Positions 7,734 through 16,691 of a DNA stretch of 64,000 bases are shown piece after piece. Position numbers and translations under genes: made by a program. Numbering within the stretch: the stretch's first letter is position 1; every line of letters begins with the position of its first letter. The stretch is taken from positions 1-64,000 of the forward strand of contig CAKRDT010000006.1 of the NCBI GenBank assembly GCA_934316545.1, read 5' to 3'. A model generated the notes under the pieces. It was not told where the DNA came from, made no database searches, and was given only the letters and a program-made list of their open reading frames with translations. Source of the stretch: an uncultured Agathobacter sp. GTDB lineage: Bacteria; Bacillota; Clostridia; Lachnospirales; Lachnospiraceae.

Positions 7734-9501
7734 GGGTAATCAAAGTTTAGTGGGGGCATCCTTTAGTAGGGTCTATAAGTAGGGAGAATCCGTAGGGGCA
7801 TTTAGTAGGGTCTCCACACATATTAAAACAGGGCAGGAAATCTCTCGATTTCTTGCCCTTCTTCGTCTCTTTTCGTATGATAATTCTGCAACGAAATTCT
7901 TTTGAAAGGAGACATATGAATAGTATCACAGAATTATTAAACTTGGAAGATGCCGACATCTTCATTTCCAACATCTCGATTAATGGCACAAAGAAAATCT
8001 TAACTCTTGAAACTAAACCAATTCGCCATTTCTGTCCTGTTTGTGGCTTTAAGATGTATTCACGCGGCATCAAAATCCGGACCATCAACCATCCCGTGCT
8101 TCAGGATGGTTATGAGCTAGTTTTAAAACTAAAGCAACGCCGTTGGCGCTGTACAAACACACCTTGTTCTTACACAATCAATGAATCTTTTAACTTTGTA
8201 GATAAACGAAAACGCAATACAAATGCGACTGATATGCTGATTATTCATGCATTTCGCGACTTATCCGTCTCTGCATCCAGCATTGCTTCCAAATACAAAG
8301 TTTCTGACACCTATGTTCTAGACACTTTTGACCGCTATGTAAAAATGGATCGGCTTCCTCTCTCTGACATCATTTCAGTAGATGAGGTCTGTCTCGATCT
8401 TGATCCGAACTGTCTCTACGCGTTGGTCATTCAGGACTTTTATACCGGTAATCCAATTGATTTATTGAGCAGCCGTAGAACAAATGACACCGAACCTTAT
8501 TTTATGTCCATCCCACTCGAAGAACGCTCACAAGTAAAGTATCTAATTTCCGATATGTATAATCCCTACATCAACTGGGTTAACAGATACTTTCCAAACG
8601 CTGTTTCTGTCGTAGATTCTTTTCACGTAATTCAATGGATCACTCATAAACTAGATCTTTACATACGTGAGCTCATCAAAAATTTTAAGAAACGTGATCG
8701 AGATGCATATACGGCCAACGGCGGCATTATCGATGAACACACCTTTATTCCAGCATCCAGAGAAGTCTACCTACTGCAAAAATATCGATGGCTGATCCTC
8801 GCTAATCACTCCTCTATTACTTATCATTCGGATTTAAGAATGGATACACTCCTTCACTGTCTGATGAACACTTATGATTATGAAGATTCTCTTTTTATGA
8901 TTGATCCAAACTTGAAGGAACTTCGTGATTTAAAGGAACTTTATGTCCAATTCAATACTCGAAATGCTGGGAAGCCAATGGATGCCAGAATTGAACTCGA
9001 CAAACTGATCAACCACTATCTTCATTGCGGCAATTCAATTTTCGTTGATTTTGCCAATCTTCTGATTCGAAACCATGCTTATATCATCAACTCATTTGTA
9101 ATGGTTGAAAAATACGGGGCTGGCAAAATATATAGCAGCAGACTTTCTAATGGACCTATTGAATCCTTAAATCGAAAAGTTAAAGACTTGAAAAGACTCG
9201 GACGTGGCTATCGAAACTTTGAGCATTTTCGAACCCGATTTCTATATGCGACCAGGGACACCCCTGTTATAAATGGAATAAACGATTACAATCCCGTCAC
9301 TTATTTTGATATGGAAGATTAAAAAATATTTCGTTGCAAAACAGATCCGGCAGGTCGAAAGACCTGCCTGTGTTATCTATTCATGATTCGATTTAAGAAG
9401 CCCCTACGGAATGCCCCTAAAAAACTCATAGATTTTTAGTTGTCGTCCCCATTAATTGCCCCTAAAAAACTTCGGGAAACCCCACTAAACTTTGGAGACC
9501 C
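7734..9501 (+). mobile_element. Complete ISL3-family insertion sequence, copy 1
   Basis: The element is 1768 bp with 22-bp imperfect terminal inverted repeats (7734-7755 and 9480-9501) sharing GGGT and CAAAGTTTAGTGGGG. It is flanked by a near-perfect 8-bp target duplication (GCAAATAA on the left, GCAAATAC on the right), the size usual for ISL3. It carries one transposase and a GGCAGGTC/GACCTGCC hairpin after it. Removing it restores a hairpin GGAATGGGT-GCAAAT-ACCCATTCC with a T-run on the minus strand, so it landed in the loop of an intrinsic terminator. A second copy lies at 63126 onward. Confidence 0.92.
7916..9322 (+). CDS. ISL3-family transposase
   Basis: A 468-residue DDE transposase. 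Residues about 35-80 form the N-terminal zinc-binding region (HFCPVCG, then RRWRCTNTPC). A helix-turn-helix region (about 100-135) precedes the RNase H-like core with catalytic Asp in ISVDEVCLD, a second in VVDSFHVIQW, and Glu in LSNGPIESLNRKVK, followed by the usual RRLGRGYRNFEHFRTR-like end. The frame is open to 7853 but GAAAGGAG lies 6 bases before the ATG at 7916. Length is normal for the family and no damage is seen, so it is probably active. The window-edge copy appears identical over its visible 231 codons. Confidence 0.95.
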   Translation: MNSITELLNLEDADIFISNISINGTKKILTLETKPIRHFCPVCGFKMYSRGIKIRTINHPVLQDGYELVLKLKQRRWRCTNTPCSYTINESFNFVDKRKRNTNATDMLIIHAFRDLSVSASSIASKYKVSDTYVLDTFDRYVKMDRLPLSDIISVDEVCLDLDPNCLYALVIQDFYTGNPIDLLSSRRTNDTEPYFMSIPLEERSQVKYLISDMYNPYINWVNRYFPNAVSVVDSFHVIQWITHKLDLYIRELIKNFKKRDRDAYTANGGIIDEHTFIPASREVYLLQKYRWLILANHSSITYHSDLRMDTLLHCLMNTYDYEDSLFMIDPNLKELRDLKELYVQFNTRNAGKPMDARIELDKLINHYLHCGNSIFVDFANLLIRNHAYIINSFVMVEKYGAGKIYSSRLSNGPIESLNRKVKDLKRLGRGYRNFEHFRTRFLYATRDTPVINGINDYNPVTYFDMED

Positions 9502-9543
9502 GCAAATACCCATTCCTCTATATCGCCATTTATTTACCTGATG

Positions 9544-10494
9544 CTAGTATCTATATCCAAGTTCGTCATATGTAAAGTTCTGCAACTTAAAACTCTTTAA
9601 GACATTAACATAATTTTTCTTTGCTTTTTCTGATGTTATTCTATTTCCCTTTTTGTCATTATCAAAATATTGAACAAAATATGTTTTATCATTGTCCTTA
9701 TCCTTAACTAATGCATAAGGAACACGTCCTTCAAGGCTGATAATGGCTTTATAATATTTAGCGGTATTTTCAGTTGTAACTTTACAATATTTTTCAAGCA
9801 AATTCGGATATTTATAATTCGTCAATTTATTTTTTATAAAAAGGTTCCACCAATCTTCCTTTGTCATTGTTTCAATATCATATGGAACATAATACTTATC
9901 ATTCTTATCAAGAATTTCAATGGATAATGAACAACCTTTTGTAGCATTTCCATTATTATAGTATCCAACCCACTGTTCATGGCAATTTGGCTGCATACCT
10001 TTGACACTTACTGAAAGCTGTGCTGCAACTTTCTTGTCGCCAAGATTTTCAGTGTCTATATAAATTCTGTAATCAGACTTCTTTGTCTTTTTATTGTAAG
10101 TTTCCTCAACTAAACTTTCACAAATTCTGCTTAATGTAATTTTACAATTTGAAGATGGTTTACTCTGTACATGCACTGTAACAGTTGCCTTTACAGTTGC
10201 ATCATTTTTCAAACTAACTGTCACTTTTGCTGTTCCTTTCTTTACTGCTTTAATCTTGCCATTTCCAAGAGACTTCACAATTGACTTGTTGGATGTCTTA
10301 TAATTTAACTCACTTGCCTTGTAATTAGTCTTGAATGTATAAACTCCACCTGCTCTGATCGTAATGCTTTTCTTATTCACATTGTCAAAGCTAATCTCTG
10401 TAGCTGCCTATACAGGTACTGTCTGAACTGCCATGGCACTTACAACCATTGCCAGTGCAAGCATGAAACTTACCAGCTTCTTTGAAATCTTCAT
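9544..10494 (-). pseudogene. Secreted Ig-like (BIG2) protein, amber stop after the signal peptide
   Basis: From the ATG at 10494 (GGAGG 9 bases upstream) the frame encodes a signal peptide MKISKKLVSFMLALAMVV... ending QTVPV, then a TAG stop at 10410-10408, then continues in frame with AATEISFDNVNKKS and 300 more intact codons. The stop lies at the expected cleavage site and could be one CAG-to-TAG change. The mature part begins with a bacterial Ig-like domain type 2 (IVKSLGNGKIKAVKKGTAKVTV) followed by about 200 unrecognised residues. An internal start at 10380 would give a 278-residue protein without a signal. Its terminator is interrupted by the ISL3 element. Confidence 0.8.
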
Positions 10495-10753
10495 TTGTCT
10501 CTACCTCCGCTTTTTGCTGTCGTTTTTATTCTTTTCTCTTTCCTTACATTATTTATTCTACCGCCATAAACCTGAAATTGCAAACCTGCTGTATACAAAA
10601 CTTTCTTTTACAGGTTATTTGATTTTCACCCATGCAGACCTGAAATCCACACTGCTTATGGCAGACCACCACTGTCAGACATCACCACCTTTCCAAAAAC
10701 AGGTTTTCTTTTCTATTATCAGACATGCAAAAAACACTGCCCGCGGTTTCCTG
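10495..10753. other. Intergenic, probable IS1595-element end
   Basis: No gene seen. The motif CATAAACCTGAAA at about 10564-10576 recurs at 12919-12931 beside the second IS1595 transposase, so this stretch probably holds an element end. I could not define a clear inverted repeat pair. Confidence 0.3.
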
Positions 10754-12022
10754 TCAGAAGAAGCCTTTTGTGTCTATCGGCAGTTTTCGTCCTGTAATGC
10801 CCCTGTAGGTAATACGCTTCATTTTTACCCGTGTCGCGTTATCCACATATCCTGTCGCAATACGGAACAGTCTCTGCATCAGCTCATTTTTGCTCTGTTC
10901 CTTTTGTTTTTCCAGCCACCAGAACATCATCAGGTAAAGGTCGAGATATTTTGTCGCGGGTCTGTCTGCATGTTTCCCAAGGAACCGCTTCAGAGAACTG
11001 TGCAGGCTGTTCACCCGTCCAAGGTTAAACGTTCCTGAGAAATGCTGTTTACTTGGGATTTCCACATGACGGATGTTGTTTGTATGGCAGAGATATTTGT
11101 AGCTGTGATGCCCGTCAGTAACCAGAACTGCCTCACCTTTTAACCTGCCCTGCAGGTACTTCTTCACATCACTGCTGTCTGCCGAACCTGCGCTGACCGG
11201 CTGCACATAAATATGGTTGCTCCTGTCAACCGCAGTGAGTACGCAGACCTGCTGGTGGTTCCTGTCAATCATGTCACAGCCTGTCAGTTTCTTCTGGCTG
11301 CCCATGATCATTTCCCTCAAACAGTGCGGTTTTGCCTTTGCAAGCCTGTTGAAATCTTTCCCTATGTAATCAATCCGTTCTGCCTTTGTCCTGTGGTGCC
11401 TTGGAAGTCTGCCAAGGGTGTCAATAAACCAGTTCCTGTCTCTTTTCCCCTTGAAAGAAAGACGGACATAAGTGCCATCTGCCTCGGTAATGCTGTTAAA
11501 TGTATCGCAATAACCATAAATGTCCTGAATCATTTTGTACAGTTTTATGCGGCACAACCATGCAGTGGCAGTACTCACATTCATGTTTTTTGCAATATTC
11601 GTCAATGATTCTCCATTGATCGTTCCACGCACTGCTTCCAGCCACTGCCATTCCTGCAAATGTGTGTAGTGTGTAATAAGTCCGTAATTTTCGCTAAAAG
11701 TCTTTCCGCAGTCTTTGCAGAGATACCTCTGCACACCGCCTGTTGTCTTGCCGTGCCTGTTAAAAGAGAGGGAACCACAGTGCGGACAGCAGGAGATTTC
11801 TGCTTTGGGCTTGCTTCCATTTTCAGAAAGCCCATTCTTTTCCACACATGCTTTCTCCGCCTGTCTACAATCACTGTTTTTTGTATGCTGTTTTTCTGCA
11901 AGCTGTGCTTTCAGTTTTTCAAAGATTACCACAAGCTGGTCATTGTTGAGTTTTTCCACACCATGGATCACCTCTCCATAGTCCATGGTATCTGCCAGAA
12001 ATTTCAGCAGGGTATGTTTCAT
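10754..12022 (-). CDS. IS1595-family (ISXO2-like) transposase A
   Basis: A 422-residue transposase. A zinc ribbon (ISCCPHCGSLSFNRHGK, then RYLCKDCGKTFSENYG, about residues 76-115) is followed by a helix-turn-helix region and a DDE-type catalytic domain with an Asp in SITEADGTYVR, VLTAVDRSNHIYVQP, LVTDGHHSYKYL and the NSLHSSLKRFLGKH region. This is the ISXO2/IS1595 layout. It starts 8 bases after the stop of the Mrr-like gene, with CAGGAAAA before the ATG, so the two are probably co-transcribed. It shares architecture but only moderate similarity with the 12946-14157 transposase, so the two are different elements. Confidence 0.88.
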   Translation of the reverse strand: MKHTLLKFLADTMDYGEVIHGVEKLNNDQLVVIFEKLKAQLAEKQHTKNSDCRQAEKACVEKNGLSENGSKPKAEISCCPHCGSLSFNRHGKTTGGVQRYLCKDCGKTFSENYGLITHYTHLQEWQWLEAVRGTINGESLTNIAKNMNVSTATAWLCRIKLYKMIQDIYGYCDTFNSITEADGTYVRLSFKGKRDRNWFIDTLGRLPRHHRTKAERIDYIGKDFNRLAKAKPHCLREMIMGSQKKLTGCDMIDRNHQQVCVLTAVDRSNHIYVQPVSAGSADSSDVKKYLQGRLKGEAVLVTDGHHSYKYLCHTNNIRHVEIPSKQHFSGTFNLGRVNSLHSSLKRFLGKHADRPATKYLDLYLMMFWWLEKQKEQSKNELMQRLFRIATGYVDNATRVKMKRITYRGITGRKLPIDTKGFF

Positions 12023-12030
12023 TTTTCCTG

Positions 12031-12783
12031 CTATCCATCCTCCGCAGAGTCCTTCTTTTTTCTGTCCCTGTGAGGTCTGAGATTTTCACAGGCACAAAGA
12101 CTCCTGTAGACAGCGACCTTTTGGATATCCAGTGCTTTTTTCCGGTTTTCCAGTGCTTTTTGCTCCAAAGCTGCTGCGTTGTTCAGATAAACTTCAGCCT
12201 TGTCAAACTCACTCTTTGCAGAATCCATATATTGTTCTGCCATGGACACCATTGCAAGGTTGTTTTTGTTGTCCGGAAGTGTATCGAACCAGACCTCGTC
12301 ATGTGTATGGTAGAAGAGGATTGTCTGCATCAGTATTCCATAATTGTCATATGGCACTTTGCCTGTTTTCTTTGCCTGAATGATCATACTCATTTCATGG
12401 GGCAGAATGAGTTCCACACCCAGCTGTTTTGCATACAGCCGTGTCTCTTCTGACGCATCTGATGTGGAAAAGACCACTGGGATACAGTTGTCTGCCGTTG
12501 CATTTCTTACATGCATTCCTGCATAAACCTCTGCAACTGCGGTCTTTTCCAACGGTACTTTGTGGTTTTTACACTGGATGTAAAACAAGAACTCCTTATA
12601 TGTGCTTTTTCCATTGTGACTGAAAGTTGCGCAGATATCCACACCCCCGTCAAACCCTGCCTTGTACTGTACAGGATCTGCGATGTTCGCCTTATTTGTT
12701 CTCCATGCTTCCAGACCACTCTGGTTCAAAATATCCACGATCAGTTCCTCATATGATTTTCCTTTTGCTGCTGCACTTGCCAT
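12031..12783 (-). CDS. Mrr-like restriction endonuclease, probable IS passenger
   Basis: About 250 residues. The N-terminal half has a PD-(D/E)xK nuclease fold of the Mrr_cat type: GKSYEELIVDIL (helix with Glu), GFDGGVDICATF (catalytic Asp) and FLFYIQCKNHK (Q-x-K). The C-terminal half is helical and coiled-coil-like (MDSAKSEFDKAEVYLNNAAALEQKALENR is charged and heptad-rich), with no recognised domain. Mrr nucleases cut modified foreign DNA. The ATG at 12783 follows GAAAGGGG and is chosen over the earlier in-frame start. A GTGCC/GGCAC hairpin (about 12804-12823) lies just upstream of the ribosome binding site. Its tight coupling to the IS1595 transposase suggests a cargo gene. Confidence 0.75.
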   Translation of the reverse strand: MASAAAKGKSYEELIVDILNQSGLEAWRTNKANIADPVQYKAGFDGGVDICATFSHNGKSTYKEFLFYIQCKNHKVPLEKTAVAEVYAGMHVRNATADNCIPVVFSTSDASEETRLYAKQLGVELILPHEMSMIIQAKKTGKVPYDNYGILMQTILFYHTHDEVWFDTLPDNKNNLAMVSMAEQYMDSAKSEFDKAEVYLNNAAALEQKALENRKKALDIQKVAVYRSLCACENLRPHRDRKKKDSAEDG

Positions 12784-12945
12784 AATCAGGTACCCCTTTC
12801 TAACAGTGCCCAGGGCACTGTGTAAAAAATTTAAGTACCTCAACATATTTTAATGTCGTTTACATACGTCTGGTGCTTAAAAGGGGGATGTCCGTGCAGT
12901 TTTTGAAAAACTCCCTGCATAAACCTGAAAACCCGGTGCATTTTT

Positions 12946-14157
12946 CTACAATCTCGTTGGAAACTTTCCTTTTGTATCAAGACTGATTTCCCTTGACTGT
13001 AATTCTGCCATGGTGACCTGATTCACCTGTTCTCTGGTGTCAATATCAGGAATTTCATCATTCATTATGTTATAAAGTGCCTGAACCTTTTCTTCTACCG
13101 GGTAATCTTTGTATTTCTGGAGCCACCAGAAAAGCATGAGATTTAAGTCAAGGTATTTAATTGAAAATGCCCTGCCTTTGTATCTGTCAAGGTAGGAATC
13201 CATACCGCTGTGGAGGCCGTTGACTTTTGCAAGGTTGTATTTCCCTGCGGTATGCTGTCCCGCCGGGACAACTTCGTGTCTGGCTTTTGTTCCATAGAGC
13301 ACACGGTTATAAGCATTATGGTCATCTGTGACAAGTATGTTGCTCCTGTCAGGGATAAACCTTGGTTTCAGCTTGCTCTTTGCCATTGCCTTTTCCAGCC
13401 GCCCAACGGCAACAGGCTCAACATAAAGTTCCCCCGTGGTGTCAATCAGGGTGAGGATACAGATCTGCTCGTTGCTGATGCCGCGTTTCACTTTTTCTGA
13501 CTCTCCTGAGAGCAGGTATTCCAAAAAATCTGGTTCCTCTTTTTGTAACTTGTCATATAAACCAGCCTGCTGTAAATATTCCACCCGTTGAGCATAGTTC
13601 CTGTGATGACGCGGCATTCGGTGAAGGATGTAAATAAAGAACTCCGGGCTGCGTTTGCCCTTGAAGGATGCCCGGTAATAGTATTCATCCGCTTCGGCGA
13701 GTCCTTTGAAAAGGTCACTGTACCCATACATAGTTGCGATTGCCTGATTCACTTTAATTCTGCACAACCAGGCGGTGCTAACGGAAATATGAGCATCTGC
13801 TGCTATCATGGGAAGGGAGTGATCATAAACAATCCCCCGTATGACGGTTTTCCATTGTTCACTGGTGAGATGGGTGTACCTGAGACTGTCCCCATGGTTT
13901 TCGCTGAATGTTTTACGACAATCCTTGCAGATATAGCGTTGCATGCCAGAAGAAGTGCATCCATGTTTTTTGTAATGGGTGCTTTTACAGTAGGGACAGC
14001 AGGATATTTTGGATTTGCCTACTTTTGGCTGTGCCCTTGGAGAGTCAGAACTGCTTTCAGAACTTTCTTTTGCTTTCAGCTGTGTTTGTAACTGTTCCAG
14101 TTCTTCTAGGGAAAGACTGTCAATAAACTCCTGTAGTTCTTTGTCTGTCAGTGCCAT
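12946..14157 (-). CDS. IS1595-family (ISXO2-like) transposase B
   Basis: A 403-residue protein with the same architecture as transposase A: zinc ribbon KISCCPYCKSTHYKKHG then RYICKDCRKTFSENHG (about 50-88), helix-turn-helix, and DDE domain with LAEADEYYYRASFKGK, LTLIDTTGELYVEP, LVTDDHNAYNRVL and VNGLHSGMDSYLDRYKGRAF. It looks full length. Possible short ends are CCTGAAAA at 12925-12932 and its inverse TTTTCAGG at 14214-14221, but no matching target duplication flanks them, so the boundaries are tentative. Together with transposase A it brackets the Mrr-like gene. Confidence 0.87.
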   Translation of the reverse strand: MALTDKELQEFIDSLSLEELEQLQTQLKAKESSESSSDSPRAQPKVGKSKISCCPYCKSTHYKKHGCTSSGMQRYICKDCRKTFSENHGDSLRYTHLTSEQWKTVIRGIVYDHSLPMIAADAHISVSTAWLCRIKVNQAIATMYGYSDLFKGLAEADEYYYRASFKGKRSPEFFIYILHRMPRHHRNYAQRVEYLQQAGLYDKLQKEEPDFLEYLLSGESEKVKRGISNEQICILTLIDTTGELYVEPVAVGRLEKAMAKSKLKPRFIPDRSNILVTDDHNAYNRVLYGTKARHEVVPAGQHTAGKYNLAKVNGLHSGMDSYLDRYKGRAFSIKYLDLNLMLFWWLQKYKDYPVEEKVQALYNIMNDEIPDIDTREQVNQVTMAELQSREISLDTKGKFPTRL

Positions 14158-14232
14158 AAACTTCCACTCCTTTTATAAAAATAAATATTTTCTTATTCTT
14201 ACAAAAGTGTAGTTTTTCAGGACGTGAAAAAA

Positions 14233-14261
14233 GGCTCTCCAGAAGTTCTGGAAAGCCCTTG
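14233..14261 (-). terminator. Intrinsic terminator
   Basis: On the minus strand GGCTTTCCAGA pairs with TCTGGAGAGCC and is followed by TTTTTT. It lies 100 bases after the stop of the secreted-protein paralogue. Confidence 0.8.
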
Positions 14262-14361
14262 GGTATGGTATTTGATTTTTATATTGCATGCGTGATTTGT
14301 GAAATGTATATTTATACTGTTGAGTTAAGAAACACACAATTCTGAAAAGGGAGATTTCAAA

Positions 14362-15211
14362 CTACCTGCAAGCCTTTGGAAGCTTAAAGTTTGTTGCCTT
14401 ATTATAATTCGTATATGTCTGTGTTGCAACTGCCTTTGTGTAACTGAGGTTCACATCTGTCGCACCGTCTACACCCATGTCCTGCATCGACCGCGTCAGA
14501 ATTGTCATATAACTGTTCATAAACGCTGTCATGTTTGTTGTAATCTTAACCGGAAGATATGTTTTCTTATCCACCCAGATTGTCGCATTCACGGATTTCA
14601 AATTTGAGTAATCAATCGCTGCGCTATCCGATCCACTCCCCATACCGATTGCTGAAAAAACAGTTGCCATCGCTTTTCCAAGATCTTCACCGGTAATCTG
14701 TGCGGAAATCTGAACCGTGTTAACATTGTTGACTTTCACATTCTCCTTCACGATCTTCGCATTGGAATACATCTCCGTGTCGATCGATGATAAGCTGTCA
14801 ACATAACTGCTCATATCCATCTTCTCATATTTCTTGTCGTCCAACGAAACATAAGAAATGATCTTACCCTTTGCATTCTGCCTGATATATGTGTACGATT
14901 TCGCCTTGCTGCGCTTGCCGTTCACACTCATCGTCGTTGTAGAGACACCCTTTGCCTTCATCGGCTTTACAAAGGAAATGACCTTCTGCACCGTCTTGGC
15001 ATTCATCGTATCTCCATCCGCAATCATATTCTGTACCGTTGTTGTAGTCGCCTCGTAGGACTTAACCTTCGCTGATGCCTGTGTCATCTTCTTTAAGTAC
15101 TGATCCGCCGTCAGCGTCGCAGCGCTCGCCAGTACCGTGCCTGCAAATGTGCAGAGCACCATAGCCGCCGTCAAAAAGCGCAGCCATCAAACTCTTCTTT
15201 AATTTTTTCAT
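14362..15211 (-). pseudogene. Secreted protein paralogue, frameshift in signal peptide
   Basis: This gene is a close relative of the one at 752-1603 (shared LTADQYLKKMT, TTTTVQNMI and NAKTVQKVISF segments). The original start is the ATG at 15211, 9 bases after GAGGAG, reading MKKLKKSLMAA. A run of five A at 15173-15177 (plus strand) puts the rest out of frame; with four, the frame would read on as LLTAAMVLCTFAGTV and into the intact mature protein. The uninterrupted frame from 15174 has only the second half of the signal peptide. It could be a real single-base frameshift, a phase-variable tract or a sequencing error. Everything downstream is intact, which argues for a recent event. Confidence 0.75.
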
Positions 15212-15345
15212 AACTCATTTCTCCTCTTAGATTTATGATTACTGTAACATATTTAGGATGTCATTCCTGTTTTCTTTTGTCAACGAGAACTTATTCTCTG
15301 ATTCCTATTTTTGCCGGAGCAAACGCAATAAACGCATCATCTTTT

Positions 15346-15693
15346 TCATTTATGTAGCTGTTCCAATATCCGATCGTACTGGACATACATCTTCTGCACT
15401 TCATTTTCGAGCGTATAATAATGCATAATGTATGGGATCAAAAGCACCACAAACAGTAAGGTCAGTGCCAAAAGCGCCGGCATCCCAACCACCAGGGAAG
15501 CCACAAAAGACATAAGCGTCAGGACGGCAAACGTAACCGTCACGATAAGATGTATCAGGCGCTCATGCTGAAAAAAGCCAATCTGCACCAAATGTTCCTG
15601 TAAGATTTCATTCCATCGCTCAGGTGGGATTGAGTCCGGATCAGACAGGATAGAATCAACTTTAAGTCTGTAGGATATAATTCTTTTTTTCAT
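15346..15693 (-). CDS. Small two-helix membrane protein, unknown
   Basis: A 115-residue protein with a basic/acidic N-terminus (MKKRIISYRLKVDSILSD), two hydrophobic segments at about 46-66 and 70-90, and a charged C-terminal helix (YTLENEVQKMYVQYDRILEQ). It has no signal peptide or known motif. AGAAAG is upstream of the ATG. It sits alone between two secreted-protein genes with no evident partner. I do not recognise the family. Confidence 0.65.
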   Translation of the reverse strand: MKKRIISYRLKVDSILSDPDSIPPERWNEILQEHLVQIGFFQHERLIHLIVTVTFAVLTLMSFVASLVVGMPALLALTLLFVVLLIPYIMHYYTLENEVQKMYVQYDRILEQLHK

Positions 15694-15767
15694 AAAATCA
15701 ACTTCTTTCTGAAATGCATAAGTTATCGTCTGTTAATATCCAAATTTAACGTTTTTGCATATATAAA

Positions 15768-15793
15768 AAGCCGATGTATACACACCGACTTTT
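15768..15793 (-). terminator. Intrinsic terminator
   Basis: On the minus strand AAAAGTCGGTGT pairs imperfectly with ACATCGGCTTTT, giving a hairpin with a T-rich end directly after the stop codon of the next gene upstream (15798). Confidence 0.75.
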
Positions 15794-15797
15794 CACA

Positions 15798-16586
15798 TTA
15801 TGATACCTTTTTCACTTTTAACTTATAACAAAAATTCTTGTCATATGAAGAATATTTCATATAAACTTTCTGTCCTTTCTTCAAAGAAACCGTTCCAACT
15901 TTTTTCCAGCCTTCTCCGCTCCCCAATCTTGTACTTGCAAGACACTTATATGAATTATTATATAATGCACAAGTCAAACCATAATAATGGTCAATATCAG
16001 TGTTCACTGCCTTAACCGCATATCTGCCTTTTGAAGGGGCCGTAAATACATAATAATCCTCATCATCCAGCATCATAATTCCATTATATGTGGTGTTCAG
16101 TTTTACCTTATCGGCTGAACTCTTGCTATTATTGTTCTCTGTTTCTAAATTCTTCACACTATGCTCTACAACGCGGAATTTATAGTCCCATTGATAATCA
16201 GAACCAGATGAAGAAGAGAAAATCAGTCTAACTTTGGTACCTTCTTTAAAAGATAACATGGATGATGTCCACACACCATTGGAATAATAAACATTTGTAT
16301 TCTCGTATAACTTATCGTTGACAACAACCTTTACCGGCATCCACCAAGTTGTCGAATCAGAAACTTGATTCTTATGCATATAATATTGACACGCAACCTC
16401 AATTGTTATATATCCGGACTTAGGCATCTCATATACATACTCCTGTGACGTTCCACCTGGCAATGCCATCTCATACCAATCATTTCCATTTATCGTAGTC
16501 GTTTCAGCCTTAACCTGCTCAGATGGCATTAAAAAGGCAGATAACAACATTGCCCCAGCAACTATCAAACTTACTATTTTTTTCAT
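15798..16586 (-). CDS. Secreted protein with PPC-like domains
   Basis: About 262 residues from the ATG at 16586 (AAAGGAG upstream), with a signal peptide MKKIVSLIVAGAMLLSAF... cleaved near VKAETT. Two beta-rich segments follow: residues about 28-135 and 140-262. The second has the bacterial pre-peptidase C-terminal (PPC) pattern: an Asn/Ser-rich ENNNSKSSADKVKLN lead, G-IMMLDDEDYYVF, then GRYAVKAVNTD and a final GQKVYMKYSSYD. PPC domains are usually attached to secreted enzymes, but no catalytic domain is present here. It has its own promoter, so it is probably not part of the MBL operon upstream. Confidence 0.75.
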   Translation of the reverse strand: MKKIVSLIVAGAMLLSAFLMPSEQVKAETTTINGNDWYEMALPGGTSQEYVYEMPKSGYITIEVACQYYMHKNQVSDSTTWWMPVKVVVNDKLYENTNVYYSNGVWTSSMLSFKEGTKVRLIFSSSSGSDYQWDYKFRVVEHSVKNLETENNNSKSSADKVKLNTTYNGIMMLDDEDYYVFTAPSKGRYAVKAVNTDIDHYYGLTCALYNNSYKCLASTRLGSGEGWKKVGTVSLKKGQKVYMKYSSYDKNFCYKLKVKKVS

Positions 16587-16614
16587 GACATTCTCCTTTT
16601 TTGCGATATTTATA

Positions 16615-16643
16615 AATATACTACATATTTTTCTGTTCAGCAA
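16615..16643 (-). promoter_or_regulatory. Promoter of the PPC-like gene
   Basis: On the minus strand TTGCTG (16643-16638), a 17-bp spacer and TATATT (16620-16615) form a reasonable vegetative promoter just upstream of the AAAGGAG site. Confidence 0.55.
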
Positions 16644-16691
16644 GTTTCTTATCCAATCGACCACCATTCAAAGGTTACACTAGTTTTCCTC

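Noticed and set aside
7747..8088. 113-codon minus frame at the ISL3 end, repeated at 63139-63480
   Set aside because: It is antisense to the transposase start and the terminal repeat; repetition reflects the two element copies, not a gene.
12946..14157. The two IS1595 transposases as ends of a classical composite transposon with the Mrr gene inside
   Set aside because: The transposases are clearly different from each other and no shared outer ends were found; a passenger gene in one element explains the layout better.
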